A DNA stretch of 56,949 nt from Actinomycetota bacterium. GTDB lineage: Bacteria > Actinomycetota > Acidimicrobiia > Acidimicrobiales > Ilumatobacteraceae. The stretch is from assembly GCA_009927665.1 (NCBI GenBank), contig RFMM01000183.1, positions 1-56,949 on the forward strand, given 5' to 3'. The translations under genes were made by a program, and so were the position numbers. This document shows positions 1 to 8,165 of this stretch, piece by piece (the first letter of the stretch is position 1; every line of letters begins with the position of its first letter). The notes below the pieces were generated by a model, which had not been told where the DNA came from, searched no databases, and saw only the letters and a program-made list of their open reading frames with translations.

Positions 1-542
1 GCCTGGGTGATCTTGCGAATGTCACCGATGATCGAACGCAGGTGGCGCACGGCTTCAACGATGTTGCCGGTACCCGCCTCGCCCTTCGAGCGAATCAGCG
101 CTGCGCCTTCGGCGATGCGGCGCAGTGCTTCGCCGAGGTTGGTCGCACCGCAGACGAACGGCACGGTGAACTTCAGTTTGTCGATGTGGTGGGCTTCGTC
201 AGCCGGCGTGAGCACTTCGCTCTCGTCGATGAAGTCAACGCCGAGCGCTTCGAGCACTTGGGCTTCGACGAAGTGACCGATGCGAGCCTTCGCCATGACC
301 GGAATCGACACGGCTGCCTTGATGCCCTCAATCATCTCGGGGTCGCTCATGCGCGCCACCCCACCGTCACGGCGGATGTCGGCCGGCACGCGCTCAAGCG
401 CCATCACCGCAACAGCACCGGCGTCTTCGGCGATTTTGGCTTGGCCGGGCGTGACGACATCCATGATCACGCCACCCTTCAACATCTCGGCCAAACCGCG
501 CTGCACGCGCATCGAGCCGGTGGTGCGATCAGCGTTCGCCAT
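1..542 (-). CDS. pdxS: Pyridoxal 5'-phosphate synthase subunit PdxS (partial, C-terminus cut by window edge)
   Basis: PdxS is the synthase subunit of the DXP-independent vitamin B6 pathway. It joins a pentose phosphate, a triose phosphate and ammonia from PdxT to make PLP in a TIM barrel. The visible 180 residues start at an ATG and read [20 protein letters not shown]. The two catalytic lysines of the family are present: K85 in VMAKARIGH and K153 in RSKGEAGTG, each four residues later than K81 and K149 of the B. subtilis enzyme. The gene lies 54 bp downstream of the DUF3048 lipoprotein gene on the same strand, probably as the distal gene of an operon. pdxT is not in view and may lie beyond the edge. 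Family assignment is certain; only the C-terminal third is missing. Confidence 0.97.
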   Translation of the reverse strand, partial: MANADRTTGSMRVQRGLAEMLKGGVIMDVVTPGQAKIAEDAGAVAVMALERVPADIRRDGGVARMSDPEMIEGIKAAVSIPVMAKARIGHFVEAQVLEALGVDFIDESEVLTPADEAHHIDKLKFTVPFVCGATNLGEALRRIAEGAALIRSKGEAGTGNIVEAVRHLRSIIGDIRKITQ

Positions 543-596
543 AGCGACTCAAGGCTACCGATTCAGGTGATGGCGTCCGTAACGAAGCGCCAAGCG

Positions 597-1676
597 TCAC
601 GGGTACTTGAACGACGTCGGGTCGGTGCCAGGCAAGAACGAAATCGCCTTGCCTACACGAACCAGCTCAACCCAGGTGTTACCCGGGGTCAACGCGATGA
701 CGTTGCCGGCGGTGTCTTTGAGCGTGAACGGCTTGGCGGCGTCGTCACGTTCCCAGGTGCCTTGGAACAACTTGCCCGCGGTAAACACCCACGCTTCGCC
801 CGAACCTTTCGTCTTGGCGACCGGGCTGTAGCCACTCTTGCTGTATTGCACGAAGAGCACCACCACGTTGGCTGCATTCACCCGCACGTCATCGGTGTCG
901 ACATGCGGCTTGTCATCTTGCGATCGCACGAAGCGACTGAAATCGGCATTCCATTCCCACAAGACCTTCACGCCGTCCATCGTCAACTTTGCGCCACCCG
1001 TCTCGCGAGCGGTTGCCGGAATCGCCTCGTCGGCGGCGCGATAGGTGAACTGTGCTTGAGGCGGAGTCGCACCTTCGGGTGCGAGGGTCCACAATTTCGA
1101 CGTGTCAGCCAACAAGTTGTGCGGGGCTGAGCGCGAACCTTCGCGACGGTATCCACCTTCGTTGTTCGCCGACGAATGACTGAGGTCAATCATCGTCGAA
1201 GCGCGAATCAACTTGGTGACTTCGGCATTGCCACCGCTCCAGGCAAAGAGCGGTGCGTTGAACGACTCGAGCAGGTCGACGTCTTGCTTGCGACCGCTGC
1301 GAATCGGACCGACCGGGTCGCTGTCATTGGTGTGGAAGACAGCGGCGAATCGCGTCAACATCTCGACGTTTTCTTCGAACACGATGTCGGCTTGATTGAG
1401 ACCCCACTGCGGTCGCGCCTTTGGATGGTTGTCAATCTTCACGACGAGTGCCGGGCGCGTGATTGCCGCGTCAACAGGCAAGCCAGTGAGCGGAGCCACG
1501 ATTGGCGGCAACGTCGTAGTTGTCGTCGTCGTTTCAGCAACGGTGGTGGCCACAGCCGCAGGTTCGGCGACGGTCTCGTCGGTCGCCGTGTCGGTGCCGC
1601 CGCTGCATGCAGCGAGAACAGTAAGGGCAAACAGGGCTGCGGTGAATGCTGCACGTGAACGCCACGATGCCAACAC
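597..1676 (-). CDS. DUF3048 (YerB-type) domain lipoprotein
   Basis: This is a secreted, lipid-anchored protein of 359 residues. The N-terminus is a lipoprotein signal peptide with a hydrophobic core and the lipobox LAAC, giving lipidation at Cys24. A low-complexity Thr run (residues 49-55) follows and probably acts as a wall-spanning linker. The rest matches DUF3048, as in YerB-like proteins: PLTGLPVD near residue 62, then KIDNHPKARPQWGLNQADIV, and the GPIRSGRKQDVDLL segment. The biochemical role of DUF3048 is not established. The stop of htpX lies 17 bp upstream and pdxS follows, so co-transcription with lemA-htpX is likely. The membrane-associated neighbours suggest an envelope role, which is inference. 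Confidence 0.88.
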   Translation of the reverse strand: MLASWRSRAAFTAALFALTVLAACSGGTDTATDETVAEPAAVATTVAETTTTTTTLPPIVAPLTGLPVDAAITRPALVVKIDNHPKARPQWGLNQADIVFEENVEMLTRFAAVFHTNDSDPVGPIRSGRKQDVDLLESFNAPLFAWSGGNAEVTKLIRASTMIDLSHSSANNEGGYRREGSRSAPHNLLADTSKLWTLAPEGATPPQAQFTYRAADEAIPATARETGGAKLTMDGVKVLWEWNADFSRFVRSQDDKPHVDTDDVRVNAANVVVLFVQYSKSGYSPVAKTKGSGEAWVFTAGKLFQGTWERDDAAKPFTLKDTAGNVIALTPGNTWVELVRVGKAISFLPGTDPTSFKYP

Positions 1677-1693
1677 GATGGGTCTCCTTTGAC

Positions 1694-2563
1694 TCAGATC
1701 TCGCGAAGCAGCGCAATGCGCTCTTCGAGAGGCGGGTGGGTATTGAAGAGTTTATGGAAAAACCCGAGCCGACCTGTGTCATTCACCCCCGACAACGGCT
1801 GCTCAATCCACATATGGGCGGTGGCCATTGATGCGGAATGTGTCACGGTGCTATCGGCACGCAGTTTCTCGAGCGCCGAGATGAGCCCAGGCGGATACCG
1901 CGTGAGCTGCACTGCCGACACGTCGGCGAGGGTCTCACGCCTGCGACTTACGGCGGCCTGCATCGCGCGCGCCAGTAAGGGTGCGACGATCAAAAGGATG
2001 ATGCCGATGAGTGCAAACGGGTTGGCACGATTGTCGCGATCACCGCTGCGGGCCACTCGCCCACCGTTCCACCACATCATGCGCAACGCGATGTCGGTGA
2101 CGATTGCGACTGCGCCGACCAGCGTCACGGCCATCGTCATCACGAGGATGTCGTAGTTCTTGATGTGCGACAACTCGTGAGCGACTACGCCTTCGAGCTC
2201 GACACGATTCATCTTCTCAAGCAGACCCGTTGTCACCGCGATAGCCGCATGCTTCGGATTACGACCGGTCGCGAAGGCATTCGGCGCCGGGTCATTGATC
2301 ACATATACGCGCGGCTTCGGCACGCCGCCCGCGATACACAAACCTTCGACCAGGTTGTGCAGTCGCTTATAGACGACGGGGTCGGCCGGCACCGCGCGGC
2401 TCACGCGCAATGCAATGGCGTCTGACTTCCAATACGAGACGAACGCCATCACGGCAGAAATCACGAGTGCGGCAATCGTGCCGACGGTGCCGTTGCCCAC
2501 GAGCACACCGACGGCCATGCCGACGAGCACGAGCACGACGACAAAGCCGACGAGCAATGCCAC
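1694..2563 (-). CDS. htpX: HtpX-like membrane zinc metalloprotease (M48)
   Basis: This M48-family protease of the cytoplasmic membrane probably degrades damaged membrane proteins. The zinc site HELSH is at residues 129-133 (H129, E130, H133), and the third ligand is expected in RRETLADVSAVQL near residue 220. Two N-terminal hydrophobic segments (about residues 1-20 and 27-44) and a further pair after residue 140 fit HtpX topology. The listed start is a GTG. The reading frame stays open further upstream and encodes NDLIAANKRRS, which resembles the usual HtpX amino terminus, but no ATG, GTG or TTG exists there, so the true start may be a rare codon. The lemA stop is only 32 bp upstream; lemA-htpX pairs are common. 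Confidence 0.93.
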   Translation of the reverse strand: MALLVGFVVVLVLVGMAVGVLVGNGTVGTIAALVISAVMAFVSYWKSDAIALRVSRAVPADPVVYKRLHNLVEGLCIAGGVPKPRVYVINDPAPNAFATGRNPKHAAIAVTTGLLEKMNRVELEGVVAHELSHIKNYDILVMTMAVTLVGAVAIVTDIALRMMWWNGGRVARSGDRDNRANPFALIGIILLIVAPLLARAMQAAVSRRRETLADVSAVQLTRYPPGLISALEKLRADSTVTHSASMATAHMWIEQPLSGVNDTGRLGFFHKLFNTHPPLEERIALLREI

Positions 2564-2595
2564 CGATCGGCGTTTGTTTGCAGCGATGAGGTCGT

Positions 2596-3150
2596 TCAGA
2601 ATTTCACCACAGGTGGGTTGGCAGCGGCAGCTTCGGCCTCGAAGTATTCGCGGTCGGCAAAGTTGAACGACTTGGCGAAGATGACACCGGGGAACGACTG
2701 CGTCGTGTTGTTATATCGCTCAACTGCGTCGTTGTAGAACTGGCGCGCATAGGCGACACGGCTCTCGGTGTTCTGTAGCTCTTCTTGCAGCGCCAAGAAG
2801 TTGGTGTTCGCCTTCAAGTCGGGATACGCCTCAGACAGCGCGAAGAGTTGCCGCAGCGCCCCAGTGAGGCCCTGGTCGGCCGCCCCTTGCGCTGCTGGTG
2901 TTGGCGCAGCCGACATCGCCTTCGACCGCGCATCGATGACCGCGGCGAGTGCGCCCTTCTCGAAATCGGCATAGCCCTTGACGGTTTCAACGAGATTCGG
3001 GATGAGGTCAAGTCGGCGCTTGAGTTGCACGTCGATCTGCGACCAGGCGTTGTCGACCTCATTACGGCGACTCACCAGACGGTTATACGAGAAGATCACC
3101 CACACGGCGAGAAGTGCCACCACGATGAGCACGATCCAGAGAGCGTTCAT
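2596..3150 (-). CDS. lemA: LemA family membrane protein
   Basis: The product is 184 residues, normal for LemA. It has one N-terminal transmembrane helix (about residues 4-22) with a short outside segment, followed by the conserved VSRRNEVDNAWSQIDVQLKR block and RLDLIPNLVETVKGYADFE. The remainder is helical and ends with the FAKSFNFADREYF motif typical of the family. The molecular function of LemA is unknown, but it is repeatedly found next to htpX-type proteases, as here. pimA ends 10 bp upstream. Start ATG chosen because the transmembrane helix follows directly. Confidence 0.95.
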   Translation of the reverse strand: MNALWIVLIVVALLAVWVIFSYNRLVSRRNEVDNAWSQIDVQLKRRLDLIPNLVETVKGYADFEKGALAAVIDARSKAMSAAPTPAAQGAADQGLTGALRQLFALSEAYPDLKANTNFLALQEELQNTESRVAYARQFYNDAVERYNNTTQSFPGVIFAKSFNFADREYFEAEAAAANPPVVKF

Positions 3151-3160
3151 GGTCGAAAGG

Positions 3161-4453
3161 CTACTCGTCGTCGTTCTTGTCGCCGCTCACTCGCTCGCGT
3201 AGCTGCTGTGACTTGTCACGCAATACCGCGACGGTGTCGGCGACGGTATCTGAGACGGTGTCGACAACGTTTTGCGAGAATCTTGCGAGTCGCGGGCGAC
3301 GCAACAATCGTTCTTCGAAGTATCGCACTGCGGCACTTGGGCGCACCACAATGCGTTCTTCGGCTTCTGCTTGCAACACGTCACGGTAGATCTGCACGTA
3401 ACGCTGCGCAAGTTTCGACATCGACATCTCTTCGGCACGCTCGGTTGCTGCTGCGACGAGTCGCGCCGCATACTCACGATCGCGCGTCACGCGCACGAGT
3501 GCCGCTGAGAGCGAGACTGCATCGCCCGGTGGCACCAGAAGGCCGTTCACATCATTGGTCACCACGGTTCGGTATCCGTCGATGTCACCGGCAACCACCG
3601 GCGTTGCCGCAGCCATCGCTTCGAGCAAGACGAGACCGAACGATTCACCGCCGACCGACGGCGCGCAGAAGACGGTGCAGCGTGCAAGGCGGTCGAGTTT
3701 GTCTGGCTCTGAGATTTGCCCAAGCCATTCGATGCGTGACGCCACTTGTGCGTCGGCTGAATACGTTGCGCGGAGTTCGCCGATCTTCGGGCCGTCTGCT
3801 GCGATCCACAAACGAAAGTTGTCGGGCAACAAGTGGAAGGCGTCGAGTAGCACTTCAAGACCCTTGCGGGGTTCGTGACGACCGCAGAAGAAGATCGTCG
3901 GTTGGGTTTCGCGCGCTGTGTGCGGTCGACGATAGGTGGCGACATCGATGCCGTTGTAGAGCACTTCATATTCACCCGCGAGGTGTGACGCCGCCATGTC
4001 GCGGGCTGCGGTCGACACTGCAACGCGATGGTCAAGATGCGTCGCCAACCACTCGACCCCTTTTCGTACACGGCGATACCACGCGATGTCTCCCGACGAA
4101 TGAAACGTGCCGACCATCGGCGCCAGACGCAGCATCAGGGCCGTCACCGTCGGCCCCGGTGCGAGCGGCTCGTGCAGATGAAGGATGTCGAACGCCTCAT
4201 CGTTCAACGCCCGCAGGGTGCGCAGGGCCGCCGACGGGTCGGGGGCAATCGGCACCATCGAGCCGTTGGCGGCCGTTGGCAGGCTGTTGCCGAGTGGAGT
4301 GATGAACGGTTCAGGCGGCGGCCCGTCACAGGGCCCGAGCACCCGTACTTCATGTCCCATGCGGCGCAGTTCGCGCGCCAACCCCAGCACCTGGTGTTGC
4401 ACGCCGCCAGGAATGGTGAGGCTGTAGGGGCTCACCATCGCAATGCGCAACAT
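3161..4453 (-). CDS. pimA: GT4 glycosyltransferase, phosphatidylinositol mannosyltransferase (PimA-like)
   Basis: This is a GT-B, GT4-family enzyme of 430 residues. The family transfers mannose from GDP-mannose to phosphatidyl-myo-inositol at the inner face of the membrane, the first committed step of PIM synthesis. The start MLRIAMVSPYSLTIPGGVQ includes the GGVQ loop of PimA-type enzymes; an upstream in-frame GTG/ATG would add 12 unconserved residues. The EX7E region reads GESFGLVLLEAMAAATPVVA. A C-terminal tail of about 55 residues with TVSDTVADTVAVL is longer than in M. tuberculosis PimA and may be an amphipathic membrane-binding helix (inference). PIM acyltransferase and the phospholipid synthase lie nearby, supporting the assignment. 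Confidence 0.88.
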   Translation of the reverse strand: MLRIAMVSPYSLTIPGGVQHQVLGLARELRRMGHEVRVLGPCDGPPPEPFITPLGNSLPTAANGSMVPIAPDPSAALRTLRALNDEAFDILHLHEPLAPGPTVTALMLRLAPMVGTFHSSGDIAWYRRVRKGVEWLATHLDHRVAVSTAARDMAASHLAGEYEVLYNGIDVATYRRPHTARETQPTIFFCGRHEPRKGLEVLLDAFHLLPDNFRLWIAADGPKIGELRATYSADAQVASRIEWLGQISEPDKLDRLARCTVFCAPSVGGESFGLVLLEAMAAATPVVAGDIDGYRTVVTNDVNGLLVPPGDAVSLSAALVRVTRDREYAARLVAAATERAEEMSMSKLAQRYVQIYRDVLQAEAEERIVVRPSAAVRYFEERLLRRPRLARFSQNVVDTVSDTVADTVAVLRDKSQQLRERVSGDKNDDE

Positions 4454-4496
4454 GTCGTTGCGGCGTCTGACCGATTCGGCGACTTCCACCCCCTTA

Positions 4497-4506
4497 ACAG
4501 TACGGT
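4497..4506. promoter_or_regulatory. Back-to-back -10 candidates between pimA and the LLM oxidoreductase gene
   Basis: The 83-bp divergent gap holds the ten bases ACAGTACGGT. Read on the plus strand the last six are TACGGT (4501-4506), a TANNNT hexamer 30 nt before the LLM start. Read on the minus strand the first six give TACTGT, 43 nt before the pimA start. The two hexamers share the central TA. No convincing -35 hexamers are seen, so this is a motif-based suggestion only. Confidence 0.4.
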
Positions 4507-4536
4507 GGGCTGCGCGATGTCGTTACGAGCCACACC

Positions 4537-5466
4537 ATGACCACGCACTCGAACACGCAGCGCCCCGCGATCTCGCTCGTCGCATCTGCAACGCGGCGCA
4601 CTGCAGTGCTGCAACTTGCAGCGCAGGCAGAAGACCACGGCTTCACCCATGTCGCGTGCCCGAGTCTCGGTGCGGCGATGCCGTTGTGCACGTCGCTTGC
4701 TCACGCAACCACGACGCTTCGGTACTTCACGTCGATTCAGCCGATCTATCTCGCACACCCTGTCGAGGCAGGCAACACTGCATCGCATATTCATGAAGTG
4801 TCGGGCGGACGATTTGCGTTTGGCATCGGAGTAAGTCACGGCCCTGTCACGCAGCGACTGGGCGTGCAGACGGGCAAACCGCTCAGCGACATTCGCAACT
4901 ATGTGGCGGCCATGCGTGCCAACGAAAAGTTTGGTGGAACTCTGCCACCGATCTACCTAGCCACCCTGCGTGACAAGATGCTCGACCTCGCAATCGAGAT
5001 TGCCGACGGCGCGCTTTGGGCCAATGCATCTCTGCGCGGCATCGCGCGTCAGGTTGAACGAGTGCCGAGCGACAAGCGGACGACGTTCTTCATGGCGAAC
5101 ATGATTCCCACGGTGGTGAGTGACGATATCGAGGCGGCGCGGGCGGTGAACCGCCGCACGTTGGTGATGTACGCGACGCTTCCCAATTATCGAAACTATT
5201 GGCGCGACTCGGGCCATGCCGAACAGGTTGAGGCGTTTGAGCGCGTGCTGTCGAGCGCACCTCGTGAGAAATTGAGCGATGAACTCACCGCGGTGATGCA
5301 AGATGCCTGGCTCGACGACTGCACCATCTCGGGCCCCGCCGACCTCGTACGCGAGCGATTCTCCACTTGGTGGGCTGCTGGGGTGATGCCCGTCGCGGTG
5401 ATGTCAGCGGTCGACGGCGGCCAAGCCAAAGGTGTGGCCAACCTCTTCGCTGCCTACACGGCGTAA
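4537..5466 (+). CDS. LLM-class flavin/F420-dependent oxidoreductase
   Basis: This 309-residue protein has the luciferase-like TIM-barrel signatures: FTHVACPS, then TTTLRYFTSIQPIYLAHPVE with the A-x-x-x-x-x-hP pattern, and GGRFAFGIGVSHGPV. Actinobacterial members of this class usually use coenzyme F420 or FMN to reduce or oxidise small substrates; the substrate cannot be read from sequence. It is the only plus-strand gene between pimA and the PIM acyltransferase, and it converges on the latter with a 47-bp gap in which I see no clear terminator. F420 use is an inference strengthened by the F420:NADP-type reductase at 12114-12782. Confidence 0.85.
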   Translation: MTTHSNTQRPAISLVASATRRTAVLQLAAQAEDHGFTHVACPSLGAAMPLCTSLAHATTTLRYFTSIQPIYLAHPVEAGNTASHIHEVSGGRFAFGIGVSHGPVTQRLGVQTGKPLSDIRNYVAAMRANEKFGGTLPPIYLATLRDKMLDLAIEIADGALWANASLRGIARQVERVPSDKRTTFFMANMIPTVVSDDIEAARAVNRRTLVMYATLPNYRNYWRDSGHAEQVEAFERVLSSAPREKLSDELTAVMQDAWLDDCTISGPADLVRERFSTWWAAGVMPVAVMSAVDGGQAKGVANLFAAYTA

Positions 5467-5513
5467 TTCGACGGGCAAGTCACCGCGAGAGCCCAGCAAG
5501 CACGGCGGCGTAA

Positions 5514-6428
5514 TCAGGTCGCATAACCCGGATCGCTCGGCCAGTTCGGCGAGAACAGATGCCATTGCTCAGGGGCACGACGAATCAACATCTCAAACTC
5601 ACCCAGCAACTGCTGCGTGAGTCGAGCGACATCATCACGCAAGCCGCCACGCGACTCGAGCGCCAACGGTGGTCGCACAACGGCGTGGTGACCATTTACC
5701 CGCCTGGTGAAGTACACCGCGATTGGCAAGAGCGGCGCGCCGGTGCGCAGCGCAAAGAACGCCGGCCCAGCTGGCGCCGTGGTTCGTTCGCCAAAGAAAT
5801 CGACCGCGACTCCGTTGCGCTGAATGTCGCGATCACACAACAGGCTGACGACGTGGTTCGCCCGTAGCGCTTCTTGCACCGCCACACCGGCGTGGTCATC
5901 GAGCGGAATCACGTTGACGCCGTAGGCGCGTCGCACGTCGGTGAACGCTTGATAGGCCTCTTTGTTGTCGAGCACCTCAACCACCGCGCTGAGTTGGTGG
6001 CCGCGCTCGATCAGCCAACGACCGGCCCATTCCCACCCGCCGACATGTGGCAACGCGAGAATCACGCCCTTGCCCTGCGCGAGACCCGCTTCGATGTGCG
6101 AGAACCCTTCGACGCTGAAGCCCTCTTCGATTTCGTTGGGCGTGAAGGTCGGCATGCGAAACGTCTCGACGTAGTAACGCATGTAGCTCTGAAATGCATC
6201 ATTGACGCGACGCTGCATCTGCAGCGCACTCAGGTGCGGTGAGACCCGACGTTGATGACGTTCGACCATCTTGCGCTCATTGCGCATCGCAAGGGCTCCG
6301 AAGCCGCCCATACCAAGCGCAGCACCGTGCGCAATTACATCAGGTACTGCGGCACCAAACAGCGAGGCGAGACGAAACGCGAGCCCGGGGCCAGGTGTGC
6401 GCGAGGGTCTGGCGCGTTCAGCCATCAC
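5514..6428 (-). CDS. patA: Phosphatidylinositol mannoside acyltransferase (LpxL/HtrB superfamily, PatA-like)
   Basis: The protein has 304 residues and belongs to the lysophospholipid/lauroyl acyltransferase superfamily. It carries the family block LALPHVGGWEWAG, in which the His and acidic residue of the HX4(D/E) motif correspond to H and E of PHVGGWEW, and the later RAPEQWHLFSPNW segment. In mycobacteria PatA acylates PIM mannose at the inner leaflet. It overlaps the phosphatidyltransferase gene by 11 bp at its start and belongs to the same operon, which supports a PIM role rather than a lipid A role. The exact start among MMAERARP is uncertain by one codon. Confidence 0.88.
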   Translation of the reverse strand: MMAERARPSRTPGPGLAFRLASLFGAAVPDVIAHGAALGMGGFGALAMRNERKMVERHQRRVSPHLSALQMQRRVNDAFQSYMRYYVETFRMPTFTPNEIEEGFSVEGFSHIEAGLAQGKGVILALPHVGGWEWAGRWLIERGHQLSAVVEVLDNKEAYQAFTDVRRAYGVNVIPLDDHAGVAVQEALRANHVVSLLCDRDIQRNGVAVDFFGERTTAPAGPAFFALRTGAPLLPIAVYFTRRVNGHHAVVRPPLALESRGGLRDDVARLTQQLLGEFEMLIRRAPEQWHLFSPNWPSDPGYAT

Positions 6429-7107
6429 GGCGACGCGACGTCAAACGGTCACGCCGTGAGGCAACCGCGCTGCGTCGCGACGCTCGACGCGAACGACGCG
6501 ACTCGAGCCGCTCGGCGGTCAACGGTGACACTGCCGCGAGACGCCAGATCTTCACGAATCGCTGCACTGCGGTGACCGAAACGAGCACAAGCATCGCCCA
6601 CATCACCCAGTAAAGCCCTGAGTCGAACAGAAGTCCGATGCACAATACGACGATGCGCTCAGCGCGCTCCATCAAACCGCCCTTGGCCTGGATGCCGAGC
6701 GACTCTGCCTTGGCCCGCTGGTACGAAATCAACTGCGACACCGCCATAACGGCGAATGGCAACACTGCAGCGGTGCCACCGCGAGTATCGCCGAGATACC
6801 ACGCGACGCCACCCAACATCAGCGAGTCGGTGATTCGGTCGACGGTCGAGTCAAAGAAGGCTCCGCGCTGGCTCGACACGTTTGACGCCTTGGCGAGCGC
6901 GCCGTCGAGCATGTCGGGCAATGCCGCCGCGATCACGAGAAGCAGCCCGAGCCGCAGATAGCCGGCTCCGATGGCCACTGCCGCGCCAACTGCGATGGCG
7001 AGGCCGACGGCCGTCAGGTGGTCGGGGGTGATCTTGGTGCGCGTCAGCGTGACGCCGACGGGGCGCACGTACTTATCGACATGCACGCGAAACTTGCCGT
7101 CAAACAC
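6418..7107 (-). CDS. pgsA: CDP-alcohol phosphatidyltransferase, phosphatidylinositol phosphate synthase type
   Basis: This integral membrane enzyme condenses CDP-diacylglycerol with an inositol phosphate (or a related alcohol) to supply the lipid anchor for PIM synthesis. The eight-residue CDP-alcohol motif is complete in spacing: D65, D68, G69, A72, K73, G82, D86, D90, with Lys in place of the usual Arg at position 73. About six hydrophobic segments follow. It starts at a GTG and is 229 residues long. Adjacent genes (HIT protein and membrane protein upstream, acyltransferase downstream) match the mycobacterial pgsA1 locus, so inositol phosphate is the likely acceptor. Phosphatidylglycerol phosphate synthase cannot be strictly excluded. 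Confidence 0.88.
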   Translation of the reverse strand: MFDGKFRVHVDKYVRPVGVTLTRTKITPDHLTAVGLAIAVGAAVAIGAGYLRLGLLLVIAAALPDMLDGALAKASNVSSQRGAFFDSTVDRITDSLMLGGVAWYLGDTRGGTAAVLPFAVMAVSQLISYQRAKAESLGIQAKGGLMERAERIVVLCIGLLFDSGLYWVMWAMLVLVSVTAVQRFVKIWRLAAVSPLTAERLESRRSRRASRRSAVASRRDRLTSRRRDG

Positions 7108-7116
7108 ACGACAAGG

Positions 7117-7644
7117 CTACTCGCGCGGGTTGTCTTCTACGAGGGTCTCAATGATGCGACCGTCGACGGCATCGACCAACACCAAGCCACGTTGCAGCGG
7201 TGGCTCTTGTGCGCTGTAGCAAAACACTCGCCACGTCGGACGACTGCGCAATCCGCGCCACACTTGTTGAGCCGATGCGTGACCAACGGCAAACCCGACG
7301 GCTTGAGTTGCGCGCACCAACGCCTCGCGTTCGTTGATGCTCATCTTCCACGACGACGTGAAGACGTACGTCGCAAAAGCGCCAAGCACTACCGCGACAT
7401 ACAACAGCCCGTCGTTCACGAGTGACGCCGTGTCGTTGCGTTGTGCGAACCACAGCACCAAACAGATGAGCGCAACCAGCGAGTAGATCGCAGCGGGCAA
7501 TCGTCGTCGGCTGTTGTCAGGAAACTGGTAGGCGCCGACGAAGCCGGTGACGTCGAGGTCGGCCGGAAGCTGATCGCGAATCTCATCGGCGCTGGCTGAC
7601 ACAGCGCCATCGGCGCTGGCTGGCTGCTCTCCGGGTGTCGTCAT
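7117..7644 (-). CDS. Conserved membrane protein of unknown function
   Basis: This is a 175-residue protein with a polar, Asp/Ala-rich N-terminus (about 45 residues), two adjacent transmembrane segments (about residues 50-66 and 78-95, the second starting LYVAVVLGAFATYVF), and a soluble C-terminal domain containing INEREALVRATQAVGFAVGHAS and VFCYSAQEPPLQRGLVLVD. I do not recognise a characterised family. The start ATG overlaps the HIT stop codon as ATGA, and pgsA starts 9 bp downstream, so it is translationally coupled within the phospholipid operon. A role connected with phosphoinositide lipid synthesis would be guilt by association only. Confidence 0.8.
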   Translation of the reverse strand: MTTPGEQPASADGAVSASADEIRDQLPADLDVTGFVGAYQFPDNSRRRLPAAIYSLVALICLVLWFAQRNDTASLVNDGLLYVAVVLGAFATYVFTSSWKMSINEREALVRATQAVGFAVGHASAQQVWRGLRSRPTWRVFCYSAQEPPLQRGLVLVDAVDGRIIETLVEDNPRE

Positions 7645-8159
7645 CGCTTCCCCTTCGGCCAGGCTGACCGCAGGCGCGTGGCTGTGGTGGCGAGCGATTC
7701 AGAGAGCACCTTGGTATTGGCAATCGCCACCGTGAAGTTGGTGTCACCGACCCACCGCGGCACGAGATGCACGTGCAGATGCTGTGAAACACTGCCGCCC
7801 GCCGGGGCTCCGAGGTTGAGGCCGACGTTGAGACCCGCCGGTGCATAGGCCTGCTTGAGCGCCAGCGTGGCATCGCGCACGGTGATCCAGAGTTCTTCGC
7901 GCTCGGCGTCAGTGAGATCTTCGAGATTTGCCACCTGGCGATACGGAAGCACCAGTACGTGACCACTGGCGTAGGGATACGCGTTGAGGATCACGAAACA
8001 CAGCGACCCGCGGTGGATGATGTGGGTCTCATCGTCGGGTAGCCCGCTCGCCAAGATGCGCGCAAAGATCGATTCACCGCTGGCTGGCGCGTTGTTGCCT
8101 TCGGGGCCAAAACCCGACACGTACTCCGAACGCCACCCGGCCCACAAACGTTCGAGCAT
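7641..8159 (-). CDS. HIT-domain nucleotide phosphorylase/hydrolase (Ap4A phosphorylase-like)
   Basis: This HIT-superfamily protein of 172 residues has the histidine triad QHLHVHLVPRW near residue 130, whose central His is the nucleophile that forms a nucleotidyl intermediate. The N-terminus MLERLWAGWRSEYVSG and the segment LNAYPYASGHVLVLPYR match the actinobacterial branch in which M. tuberculosis Rv2613c is a diadenosine tetraphosphate phosphorylase. As in mycobacteria it sits directly after thrS (6-bp gap) and upstream of pgsA. Ap4A is made by aminoacyl-tRNA synthetases including ThrRS, so the pairing is functionally sensible. Its substrate here is inferred. Confidence 0.92.
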   Translation of the reverse strand: MLERLWAGWRSEYVSGFGPEGNNAPASGESIFARILASGLPDDETHIIHRGSLCFVILNAYPYASGHVLVLPYRQVANLEDLTDAEREELWITVRDATLALKQAYAPAGLNVGLNLGAPAGGSVSQHLHVHLVPRWVGDTNFTVAIANTKVLSESLATTATRLRSAWPKGKR

Positions 8160-8165
8160 GTCGTG

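Noticed and set aside
42-1130. Long plus-strand open frame of 362 codons
   Set aside because: It lies antisense to pdxS and the DUF3048 gene, both with clear family motifs; long shadow frames are expected in GC-rich DNA.
2785-4302. 505-codon plus-strand frame, very Arg-rich
   Set aside because: Antisense to lemA and pimA; composition is that of a reversed third-position frame.
5467-5513. Rho-independent terminator between the convergent LLM and acyltransferase genes
   Set aside because: No stem-loop followed by a T run is present in the 47 bp.
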